Of a stretch of DNA of 64,000 bases, positions 1 to 7,704 are shown piece after piece (position 1 is the stretch's first letter; each line of letters starts with the position of its first letter). Made by a program: the position numbers and the translations under genes. The notes beneath the pieces are model-generated. The model worked only from the letters and a program-made list of their open reading frames with translations. It was not told the origin of the DNA and did no database searches. Source of the stretch: Nocardia gamkensis NBRC 108242 (GTDB lineage: Bacteria > Actinomycetota > Actinomycetes > Mycobacteriales > Mycobacteriaceae); NCBI RefSeq assembly GCF_001612985.1, contig NZ_BDBM01000027.1:1-64000 (forward strand), given 5' to 3'.

Positions 1-80
1 AAGACCAGCTCGCCGAAGCCCTCGAACTCAACGCCGCACTCTCCCACCAAGACCCACCCGCACCGGACCCCGACAGCTGA
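1..80 (+). CDS. C-terminal end of an unidentified protein (partial)
   Basis: An open frame runs in from the left edge and stops with TGA at 78-80. It encodes about 25 residues, ending in an acidic, proline-rich tail (...PAPDPDS). It stops 3 bases before the end of the convergent ATPase gene at 84-503. In actinomycetes a short HTH protein often sits next to an anti-sigma-type ATPase, but too little of this protein is present to assign it. Confidence 0.5.
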   Translation, partial: DQLAEALELNAALSHQDPPAPDPDS

Positions 81-83
81 ACC

Positions 84-503
84 TCACCAGCCGCCACACC
101 GGCCGCCGAGTTCGGCCCACACCGTCTTGCCGCCCCCGTGGTAGTCGACACCCCACCAGGTGGCGAGTTGGTCGACCAGGATCAACCCGCGCCCACCGGT
201 GTGATCCGGTCGGCGGATCCGCGCTTGCGCGGGTGAAGCGTCGTCGACCTCCACACGAAACCGGTCGTGGCCGGCCACGATCAACCGGCAGCACCACGGC
301 GCGCGGGCATGCACGACAGCGTTGCAGGCCAATTCATCACACACCTGCACCGCGTCCTCGACCACGAGATCGGCCAGCGGCTCGAGCAGGCGCCGCGCCG
401 CGGCCCGCACCTGCCCCAACGACACCGCCTCGAGGTCCAACTCGACAACGGCGACGTCCCCGCCTTGACCTGTGCGTGCCGGATTCAATGTCGAAGCGCC
501 CAC
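84..503 (-). CDS. RsbW/SpoIIAB-like GHKL ATPase (anti-sigma-factor type)
   Basis: This 139-residue protein is a single HATPase_c_2 domain. An N-box-like stretch (VCDELACNAVVHA) lies around residues 55-67, a D-box (VEVDDASP) around 84-91, and a G2-like turn (TGGRGLILVDQLA) around 102-114. The family comprises small serine-kinase or anti-sigma ATPases that bind sigma factors or anti-anti-sigma partners, but no partner gene is visible here. The GTG start at 503 follows a good GGAGGAGGGG ribosome site about ten bases upstream. The C-terminal tail (WAELGG) is normal for the family, so the gene appears intact. Confidence 0.8.
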   Translation of the reverse strand: MGASTLNPARTGQGGDVAVVELDLEAVSLGQVRAAARRLLEPLADLVVEDAVQVCDELACNAVVHARAPWCCRLIVAGHDRFRVEVDDASPAQARIRRPDHTGGRGLILVDQLATWWGVDYHGGGKTVWAELGGRCGGW

Positions 504-813
504 CCTGCACCCCTCCTCCCGCTCGAACGGGTGCCCCCACCTTCCGCGGGGACAGCCCTACCTCAGCCACGACATACCCTCACCGCGCTCCCGCGAAAAC
601 CACCCCCTCCACCACGCACCACAGCAGCGTGATTCGCGGCGACAGGGCTTGCGGGAGGTCGTTGATGGGTCGGGACATCGACAGCTGTGGCATCGAGTGC
701 TGTCCGGTCGGTTCCTGAACACCGGCCCAAAGCCGCCGGAATCGTCAGACCAGCTCCGCCTGAGCGGTGACTCCCCGTTCGAGCGAACGTCCAGAATACG
801 CCACAACCAACCG

Positions 814-1182
814 GACCTCTGTGCATACGACGAGTCGGACCGTTTGGTCTACGTCGGGCACGTCGGCACCGGCTTCACCATGGCTGCGCGCCGGGCACTG
901 CTCGAACAGTCGAAGGCCTTGGCCACGCCCGACAGCCCGTTCGAGCGGTCGGCACCATCCTGGCCGATGACGGCGGCGCGCTGGGTGAGACCACAGCTGG
1001 TGGGCACCGTCGAATATCGAGAGTTTGTCGGCGCGCTACGGCATCCGAGCTGGCGCGGATTGCGCGCTGAGATCGATCCCACCGAGGTGCGGCTACCGAC
1101 TCGAGACGTGAACTCCCCCGGGCGTAAAGCTGTCATGGCCGGCCTGGCCGTCCCTCGACGAGCCTGTCGTCGAACCCGGTGA
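814..1182 (+). pseudogene. Fragment of ATP-dependent DNA ligase (LigD-type) C-terminal domain
   Basis: The frame reads LVYVGHVGTGFT, then SPFE, RWVRPQLVGTVEYRE and LRHPSWRGLR. These are the hallmark blocks of the C-terminal OB-fold region of actinobacterial LigD-type ATP-dependent ligases, which act in non-homologous end joining. The nucleotidyltransferase core with its KxDG lysine is absent and upstream sequence does not resemble a ligase, so this is a remnant of roughly the last 100 residues plus an unrelated tail. It lies in a run of broken genes that extends to about 5.1 kb. Confidence 0.75.
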
Positions 1183-1184
1183 GA

Positions 1185-1665
1185 TCAGGCGTTGGCGTAG
1201 CCACCGGCATTCCACACCAGCCAGCGAAAGTGCTGCGGGGCGAAGGCCTGGTGAGCGGGAACGCCCGGTGCCGGAGAGTGAGGCCAGAACGCTACACCGC
1301 ACCGATGGCAGTAGAAACCGGCCTGCCACACCGCATGCGCGTTGGGACGCCCCCGTGCGATGCGGCCGTTGCGGCGGATACGGCACACGGCGACGGTGAG
1401 CAGGACAGCGCCAGGCGCCGCCAACGCCCCGAGGAACATGACCATGGCCAGGGCAGCAACCCCGTGCGATACCCCGGGCACGGGATGCGCGATCCCATCG
1501 ATCGCTGGAACGATCCCTGACATCGCTGGAACGAGCAGCACCAGTGCGAAGAAGGTCAGCCACCCAGCGGGTGTACGGCCGGGCTCGCGGGCAAGGCTGT
1601 GGGCGAGTGCTGTGGTGTGGGTGCGGTCGACGGTGGCAGTGCGGACCCGTCAGATCGACATTCAT
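1185..1665 (-). pseudogene. Small membrane protein with zinc-knuckle tail, frameshifted near its start
   Basis: The intact part (118 residues from an internal ATG at 1541) has one or two hydrophobic segments and a FYCHRCGVAFWP zinc-knuckle-like motif, ending in FRWLVWNAGGYA. A plausible true start lies at the ATG at 1665, where MNVDLT is followed after a GGG run (1646-1648) by a frame change into TATVDRTHTTALAHSLA, then GWLTFFALVLLV. One base fewer at that run would join the frames. No usable start lies upstream in the downstream frame, because a TGA precedes it. I infer a single-base frameshift. The function is unknown. Confidence 0.5.
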
Positions 1666-2168
1666 ACGGGCAACCCCCTCCCAAGCCGTTGCGCTGTAGC
1701 GGCGCGTCAGTGGTGCTGGTACCTGCAACGAAAGCGCTGTGGGGTATCCAATACCCTCCGCCGTCTGCTGTCGAGAGCTATCCGTGAGCTTCTGCATCGA
1801 CAAGTCCCTTCCGTCATCGGCTGATGAGTTGATTCGAGTGGCGGTGGCCGTGGTCTGCACTGGTCAGCGCTGTGAACGGGTGTTCGACTGGTGAGGGGGT
1901 GAAGCGATGGTCGCGGGCCCGGCCCGTCAGCCCGAACCCCGCAGCATGTGCCGCCTCGACCTGCCGGCCCTGCGCCGAAATGGCGGCGCGTACAGGGGGT
2001 GGCCATCGGATCGGCCCAGGGCTGGCGGCACTAGGCGCAGGCCGGTCCCGGTGACGCATCTGACCTCAGTTAGCCGGACGGAAAAGATCCGGGGGGGCAG
2101 GTCTAGCGCACACCAAGGGGCCGCCCTTCGTAGGGTCAATCGCCCGCATTAGACGCGGGAGATGACCG
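1666..2168. other. Non-coding stretch, no gene recognised
   Basis: I see no supported gene between the frameshifted membrane-protein gene and the CRISPR leader side. The short open frames here are arginine/proline-rich and look like frames forced open by high GC. The stretch ends at the cluster of inverted repeats at 2169-2238. Confidence 0.5.
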
Positions 2169-2238
2169 GTGACGCGGTCACAGATACACATCTCCTGGCC
2201 AATAATTCGCCAGGTGACGGGTCACCAGGAACGTGTAT
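2169..2238. repeat. Nested inverted repeats in the CRISPR leader region
   Basis: Several palindromes are nested in 70 bases. GTGAC (2169-2173) pairs with GTCAC (2177-2181). ATACAC (2184-2189) plus CCTGG (2194-2198) pair with CCAGG (2225-2229) plus GTGTAT (2233-2238). CCTGGC (2194-2199) also pairs with GCCAGG (2209-2214) around an AT-rich loop, and GGTGAC (2213-2218) pairs with GTCACC (2221-2226). The block is more AT-rich than its surroundings and ends about 50 bases before the first CRISPR repeat. It could be part of the leader, an operator, or an old transposon end. Confidence 0.55.
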
Positions 2239-2290
2239 GTTTACGTATTGAAACGTACCCATCCGGCTAGGAAGTCGCTGGTCAACAAGT

Positions 2291-2682
2291 GTGCTCCCCG
2301 CGCCTGCGGGGATGAGCCCGTGCTGCGGATCTTCAAGGCGGGCAAGGAGAAGTGCTCCCCGCGCCCGCAGGGATGAGCCCCGAGTTGCACGCCCGCGGTG
2401 ATGAGGTCCGATGTGCTCCCCGCGCCCGCGGGGATGACCCCCGCGAAATCGACCTGCTGCCCATGTCGATTCGTGCTCCCGCGCCCGCGGGGATGATCCC
2501 GCGACGTGCTCGCCGTCGTCGAAGACGGTGTGGTGCTCCCCGCGCCGGCGGGGGATGAGCCAGGTCCGGCGGACCGGGCAAGGGCGAAGCGGTGTGCTCC
2601 CGCGTCTGCGGGGATGAGCCCTCGAAAAGGCGCTGGCGTCCAGCGCGGACGTGGTGCTCCCTGCACACGCGGGATGAGCGCG
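2291..2682 (+). CRISPR. Orphan, degenerate type I-E-like CRISPR array (7 repeats, 6 spacers)
   Basis: Repeats start at 2291, 2352, 2413, 2473, 2533, 2594 and 2654, with a period of 60-61 and spacers of 31-32 bases. The consensus is 29 bases, opening GTGCTCCCCGCGCCCGCGG and closing GGATGAGCCC, as in actinobacterial type I-E systems. Repeats 4 and 6 have lost one C, repeat 5 has an extra G, and repeat 7 is strongly diverged. Degeneration at the right end and the AT-richer sequence on the left place the leader on the left. No cas gene is visible in the window, and the array runs up to a truncated adenylate cyclase gene. Confidence 0.95.
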
Positions 2683-2691
2683 GAGCGCTGA

Positions 2692-3149
2692 GCGACCAAG
2701 TGATTGTGGGTGGTGGCCATGAGGACGCTGGGCAGAGCCACTGCCTTCCCTGTCAGTGCGGCGTTAGCGACCTCACGCCCGCCGTGCCTGCCGAACACGT
2801 CCCGGATCTCCTCGCGTTCGCGCAAACCGCCGACCATATTGTTGAAACCGCTCTGCAGTTCCCCCCGTTCGGTGCCGTCGTAGACGGCGAGCTCTAGATC
2901 GAATTCGCCCTTCTCCACCTCGCGCATCGCCCGGCGCACACCATTGATCGGGGCGACGATCGCGGCCAGCGTCTGCGTCATCAGCAGCAAGCCGATCAGC
3001 AGGGACGCACCGCCCAGCGACAGCACGCCCACTGCCAACCGGGCCGTGCTCACATCGTCGGTGCACAACAAAGATCGCCAGAAAACGCCGATTCCGCTGC
3101 GGGAGCGTGACTTCCGCGCCGGGAGCGCCCGCGAGATCGCCGGCCGCAA
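2692..3149 (-). pseudogene. Truncated membrane adenylate/guanylate cyclase (TM-HAMP part only)
   Basis: The reading frame shows a transmembrane helix (LSLGGASLLIGLLLMT), then a HAMP-like domain (PINGVRRAMREVEKGEFD, FNNMVGGLREREEIR), then FGRHGGREVANAAL. That last segment is the linker that leads into the class III cyclase domain in actinobacterial enzymes. Homology ends there, and the catalytic domain is replaced by unrelated sequence and the CRISPR array. The N-terminal membrane region also appears incomplete. This is a non-functional remnant. Confidence 0.65.
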
Positions 3150-3338
3150 CGCGAATTCGATGCTCTTGTGATCTGCCGAATGCCCAGACCGAGCGGCCGG
3201 CGTTCGAGGCTGCTGCTCCTGGTGATGCCGATGAACGTATACCCCAGTCGTCGGGCTACTGCGCGCATCGGGAATTCCAGGGTGTGCATGGTCTTCACCA
3301 GATCGGCGCAGACGTAACCCGTTGCAAGCGGCGATGTC

Positions 3339-3686
3339 TCAGCGTCCATGGGTGTCCCTTGAGCCGCGGCGAACACTGCGGCTCTTACGCTCACAATCGA
3401 TACGCCGCTTGATGGCAGCGGCAGTGCGTTCCGGCGGGATGCGCTGCGGCCAGTAGGTGATGCCGAAGTAGATAACTGGCGCCGTGACCAGCGCGCCGAT
3501 GAAAAGGGCGATCACAATCGGCCTCCCGATCGTCGGATTGGTTGGTTCGCACCCGCCGCCGGGGTCTCCGGCGCCCGGCGGCGGGGGCTTGATCAGACAG
3601 TGCCGCACCCCGAACGCCTGAAGTACCAAACTTTTTCGTACTCTCCGCGCCTTGATAGGAGTTGAATAGGTGAGGTGAAAGGACAC
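3339..3686 (-). CDS. Possible small single-pass membrane protein (doubtful)
   Basis: The frame contains one convincing transmembrane-like helix, TNPTIGRPIVIALFIGAL continuing to VIYFGITYWPQRIPPE, followed by a basic tail. The true start is unclear, because the first residues overlap the start of the divergent XRE gene at 3675. I do not recognise a family. It may be a real small gene or the remains of one. The hydrophobic segment is the only support. Confidence 0.25.
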   Translation of the reverse strand: MSFHLTYSTPIKARRVRKSLVLQAFGVRHCLIKPPPPGAGDPGGGCEPTNPTIGRPIVIALFIGALVTAPVIYFGITYWPQRIPPERTAAAIKRRIDCERKSRSVRRGSRDTHGR

Positions 3687-4405
3687 CGTGGCAGCGACGG
3701 CGGGATCGGTGCGCGCGTCGCGGAGATACGCAGGCTGGGTGGGCTAACTCAGAAGGAACTCGCCGAACGGGCCAATATCTCCGTCGGCCTGATCCGGTCG
3801 GTCGAACAGGGCCGCGCACCAGCCACGCCGACGTTCCTGGGTGCGGTGTCGAAAGCACTGCGGGTGAGGGTCCCCGATCTCACCGGACAGCCGTACATGC
3901 CCGCTGCCGGCCCCGATATGGAAGTACACGCCGCGATCTCGGTCCTGCGCGCCGAGATGGCCGCATACGACCTCGATAACACCGCTATCCGTGAGCCCCG
4001 TTCGCTGCAACAGATCAGTGGGGAAGTGGACCGGATATGCCGATACCGGCGCAATGCGTCGTTTCATCGGCTGGGGGAGGAGCTTCCGCCGCTGCTGGGT
4101 GAAGTCCGGGCAGTCGTCCACCGCACTACCGGCGAGGTGCGCGACCGCGCGCTGGTCATGATGTGCGAGCTGTACTACTCGGCGCACAGTCTCGCGCACA
4201 AACTCGGATACGCCGATCTGGCCGCGCTCGCCGTCGACCGGCTCGCTTGGGCCGCCCGCGAGTCCGGGGACCAGTTGTGGACCGCGACCAGCCAGTTCCA
4301 GCGAGCCGCTACTCACCTCCGGCGGCGACTGGACCGCGGCCCTGAACTTCCTCGAGCGCTGCCGCAGCGACATCGAACCCCGCCTCGACGTCGGACGAGG
4401 TGTCG
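3675..4405 (+). pseudogene. XRE-family regulator, frameshifted and cut off by a transposase remnant
   Basis: An N-terminal helix-turn-helix (RVAEIRRLGGLTQKELAERA, then SVGLIRSVEQGRAP) occupies residues 10-50. A helical C-terminal sensor-like part follows, resembling the long actinomycete XRE regulators with TPR-like tails. Near 4310 the sensible frame switches (SGGDWTAALNFLERCRSDI lies in the next frame). At about 4400 the sequence becomes a transposase. The GTG start at 3675 follows GAGGTGAAA-like sequence. It is not functional as it stands. Confidence 0.7.
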
Positions 4406-5130
4406 ACGTCCACCGTAGAGCGAGCGTTGCGGCGACGAGGTTTGCTGTTGCCGCGTGGTTACCGCGCCGATCGCAAGTCGTGGGCGATGCTGCGGCGCAA
4501 GGTGTTCCACGATCCACCACAGAACGAAACCGGGTGTGGCAGACCGACTTTTCGGAGTTCGAGACGACCGGTGGCGGATCTGGCGAATTTGCGCGGTGAT
4601 CGACTACGCGACCAAGTACTGCCTGGCGATTACCGTGACTTTGACGGCCCGCGGTGCCGATGCACTGGCCCTGCCTGCGGCTCGCGGTCATTGAGGCCGA
4701 GCGGATTCTCGATGTGGACGACCTGCGTGCCGATCGGGGTTGGCCGAGATTGTCGGGCCGGCCGGGGAGGTGCTCGGTATGGCGCCCGTGCCGATCGCGG
4801 TGGTGTCGGACAACGGCCCGTGCTTTCGCGGGGAGGTGTTCAAGACCGCGTTCGCCGGACCGGACCCGCTGCTGCGACACGTCCGCACGCGGGTGCGGTC
4901 ACCCCAGACCAACGGTGTGATCGAAAGTTGGTTCGGCACCTTGAAGTACGAGCATCCGTTCCGTGGCGTGATCGCCGACGGCGACGCGCTGGACATGGAG
5001 GTTCACCGATTCCGGGTCAACTACAACACGATCAGGCCGCATCAGGCGCTCGGTGATCGAACCCCTGTTGCGGCCTACACCGGCGATTACCGGCGGAAGA
5101 ACACCTCGATAAGCGGCATGGGCGCTCACT
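4400..5130 (+). pseudogene. IS3/IS481-type transposase remnant (rve integrase core), multiply frameshifted
   Basis: Blocks of a DDE integrase core are spread over several frames. TSTVERALRRRGLLLPRGY comes first, then WQTDFSEFE and VIDYATKYCLAITVT, then AVVSDNGPCFRGEVF (second catalytic Asp). SPQTNGVIESWFGTLKYE carries the catalytic Glu region, and INYNTIRPHQALG-like sequence ends the core. At least two frameshifts separate these pieces, so it cannot make an active transposase. Its left end interrupts the XRE regulator. Confidence 0.8.
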
Positions 5131-5343
5131 CTACTGAACTTCTGCCAGCGTGGTGCTGGTTCGACCGGCCCTGGAGTTCCACTCCGCAGCTGCGAGCCCT
5201 CTCTCCCCCCGGATGTTCACTCCACTCGCTGGGGTGATCGAGCGGGCTCCTGAGGGAGACATCGACGGAGGCGATGCAGGAACTCGAACGACGTCCGTCG
5301 AACACCGGCCACACGCGCACGCTCGCCGACTGCCCGTGGACGA
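5131..5343. other. Spacer between transposase remnant and conflict operon, no gene seen
   Basis: About 210 bases lie downstream of the minus-strand operon end at 5344. I see no convincing coding sequence or strong terminator here. Only weak palindromes are present. Confidence 0.4.
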
Positions 5344-7704
5344 TCAGGACCGCGCAGGCAAAATCAAGGTGAAGTGTGCTCCCTTGAAGATCGGGTGACC
5401 GCCGGATCGATCGGCCACTTCTAATTCTCCTTCGACTGCTTCGGTGATCCGACGGGCGAGGTGCAAACCTGTTCCCCGGTTCTCGCCGCGGGTCGAGAAC
5501 CCGCGACGGAAGACCTGCGCGGTGCGCTTGACAGCAGAATCGAGACCGGGCCCGTCATCGAAGACGTCGATGAGAACGTCGGCCTCGACGGTTCGCGCCG
5601 AGAGGAAGATCTTGCCCGCTCGCTCGGTAGCGTCGAGCGCATTGTCCAGAAGTACGTAGAGCAGGGTGATCAGGACACGTTCCGGTACGGCCACCAGCAC
5701 ACCTTCGGGTATCTCAAGGACGAACTCGGCCACGGGAAAACTTCGACGGGCGATGGCTGCTAGTTCATAAGCGATCTCGGCGAGATCGCTGAATCCGGAA
5801 AGTTCCGCGGCCGTCGCGATCAACTCGTGCGGCTCGGCGTTCAAGTCCATCCTGTGGGCGGGTTCGACGTCGGTTTGCGCGACAGTTGTATAGACTGGCC
5901 AGTCCTTGCTCAGCGCGTATCGATGAGCGGACCATGCCTGCGGGGTTGTCGGTTGTTCGCCCGGCTCGTCTAGGAGCGAGGCGCTCAGTTCGCGCGCACA
6001 CTCCACTAACCGACGCTCGGCCAGCCTACGGAGTCCGGCGAGTACACCCAGTGGGCGCAGAGTCACCGCATTCTCGTCGGAGTCGGCCACAAACCATTGC
6101 GCGCGTAACTGGTCGAAAGCGTCGACCAGTATTCGCTCCCACTCGGCCTCCTCGCCTGCTGGACTGAGGACCGCGGCGACGACCAGTGAGTCGAGGGTCA
6201 GCGCGTCGCCGGGAGGCGCCGCGACCAAGGCAGCCCAGAAAGCGGCTCGACTCCCGGGTGCCGGGCAGTCCCGCAGTACAACGTTCTCGACTCCGACCAA
6301 GTTGCGTTCGAGGAACGGCGAACCACCGATCGGGACGGCCGTGCCCTTTTTCGCGGTGACGTCGTCCACGAGATTCATCAGAAGCGTGTACAACACCGGT
6401 CCGTCGTCACCGGCCTGGAACTGGAGATCTTCGGCAGTCGCCGAGCCGCCTACTCCGCTCAGTGTGCACAACCAACTCAGCAAGTGCCACTGGCGCTGCG
6501 GGTCTTCAGTGAGCAGACGCGTCAGGTCGGCGGGGTTGCCCGCGCCGAGAGCCGAGAGCGGCCATTGCCGACAGACGATTTTGGCCAAGCCGATCGCCCG
6601 AGCCGTCGACGGCAGTGTCACCAGCCGTAGCAGGTCGACCATGGTCAGCGCGGCGGCACCGGTTCGAAACCCGCCGCCGGCTCCGAGATCAGGGCCGACG
6701 GCCACATAGTTGTCAACGCCGGGCAACGGCGGGGCGGTCTGCACACCTGGCGGTAGCATTAGCAGATTCACGCTCGCCGTCGCGCTGAAGGCGGTCAGCG
6801 GTTTTTCCTGGAACAGGGAGACTGAGCTGAGCCAGCCGTGTGCGAACTCGTGTACCACGGGTGCGGGTGTGTCTTCGATGAGGAATTTCTCCAGCGCGCC
6901 CGCGAAGTCCGCGGCCGCTTCCGGGCCACCGCCACCAAGTGCCTCCGCAGCCTCGACGAGGTCCTGCGCCGTGCTGTCCATGGCCCGCCAGGCGCTGAAC
7001 TCGGGCGGTCGTCGCCGGACCGGATCGACGTGCCAGCTGAGCACCTCCGACGCCGGCTCGGACCATCGCCAAGTCGGCAGCGCTGGCTGCGCCTCCGGCA
7101 CGAGAAGGTAGTCTGTCCCGTTCTCCAGCACCCGCTGGGCGATGGTCAGCCGACCCGCCGCAATGAGCGAGTCGACAGCGCCGCGCAGTCGGGGAGCGGT
7201 GCCTCCGGAGTTGTTTCGCGCCGTGAGGTCGCGGCCCAAGGAGTCGATCTGTCGCGAGATGTGCTCGTGATGCTCGTCGAGGATCGTACTGACAGCAGGC
7301 CACGACACTCGGCTCATCTCTTCTAAGTTCGTCGCGTCGACCTCGAACGGGACGTCTGCGGCGGCCGCCGCGGCGGTGAGGGTACGCAGCTGGGCGGTGA
7401 GTTCGTTCAAGCGTTGGGCTCGCCAGGACTCCAGATCACCGAAGCGCTTGCGTACTTGGGCCGAGACAGCGTCGGATTCGGCGAGCAACGTCTCGGCCAG
7501 TCGGAACTCGCCCTCGTGCACGAACTGCTCCAAGACCTGGTCGACGGTGCGGTCGGCGGCGATGCCTTCGAGCAGACACCGTGCCAGATCGGCCAGCGTC
7601 TCGTCACCGTGCAACCGGCGGACAAGTTCGGCGTGTCGGAACCGGCCAGGCCAGACGGGAAGCAACGCCTCCGGCCAGCTCGGCGATCCATGATCATCGA
7701 TCAT
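5344..7704 (-). CDS. GHKL ATPase protein, last gene of the conflict operon
   Basis: This is a 786-residue soluble protein. The C-terminal ~150 residues form a histidine-kinase-like ATPase: N-box LLDNALDA (685-692), G1 box FDDGPGL (around 715-721) and G2 box NRGTGLHLARR (around 743-753). I see no HisKA-type phosphoacceptor helix before it and no membrane segment, so a GHKL sensor or switch ATPase is more likely than a classical sensor kinase. The N-terminal 170 residues are helical and coiled-coil-like. The middle has an HEFAH sequence (285-289) that fits HExxH, possibly by chance. The ATG at 7704 overlaps the preceding stop as ATGA, which decides the start over the upstream Met at 7722. The sensing role is inference. 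Confidence 0.8.
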   Translation of the reverse strand: MIDDHGSPSWPEALLPVWPGRFRHAELVRRLHGDETLADLARCLLEGIAADRTVDQVLEQFVHEGEFRLAETLLAESDAVSAQVRKRFGDLESWRAQRLNELTAQLRTLTAAAAAADVPFEVDATNLEEMSRVSWPAVSTILDEHHEHISRQIDSLGRDLTARNNSGGTAPRLRGAVDSLIAAGRLTIAQRVLENGTDYLLVPEAQPALPTWRWSEPASEVLSWHVDPVRRRPPEFSAWRAMDSTAQDLVEAAEALGGGGPEAAADFAGALEKFLIEDTPAPVVHEFAHGWLSSVSLFQEKPLTAFSATASVNLLMLPPGVQTAPPLPGVDNYVAVGPDLGAGGGFRTGAAALTMVDLLRLVTLPSTARAIGLAKIVCRQWPLSALGAGNPADLTRLLTEDPQRQWHLLSWLCTLSGVGGSATAEDLQFQAGDDGPVLYTLLMNLVDDVTAKKGTAVPIGGSPFLERNLVGVENVVLRDCPAPGSRAAFWAALVAAPPGDALTLDSLVVAAVLSPAGEEAEWERILVDAFDQLRAQWFVADSDENAVTLRPLGVLAGLRRLAERRLVECARELSASLLDEPGEQPTTPQAWSAHRYALSKDWPVYTTVAQTDVEPAHRMDLNAEPHELIATAAELSGFSDLAEIAYELAAIARRSFPVAEFVLEIPEGVLVAVPERVLITLLYVLLDNALDATERAGKIFLSARTVEADVLIDVFDDGPGLDSAVKRTAQVFRRGFSTRGENRGTGLHLARRITEAVEGELEVADRSGGHPIFKGAHFTLILPARS

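Noticed and set aside
2320-2653. Spacers matching other parts of this window
   Set aside because: By eye I saw no spacer repeated elsewhere in the window. A real search was not possible.
2241-2690. Coding frame running through the CRISPR repeats
   Set aside because: The frame is repetitive because the 29-base repeats are. It is an extension of the truncated cyclase frame, not a repeat protein.
3744-4880. Minus-strand open frame of 378 codons
   Set aside because: It overlaps the XRE and transposase remnants, which have recognisable motifs. The minus product is low-complexity.
5344-7704. Classical two-component sensor kinase
   Set aside because: There is no HisKA box, no membrane segment and no response regulator nearby.
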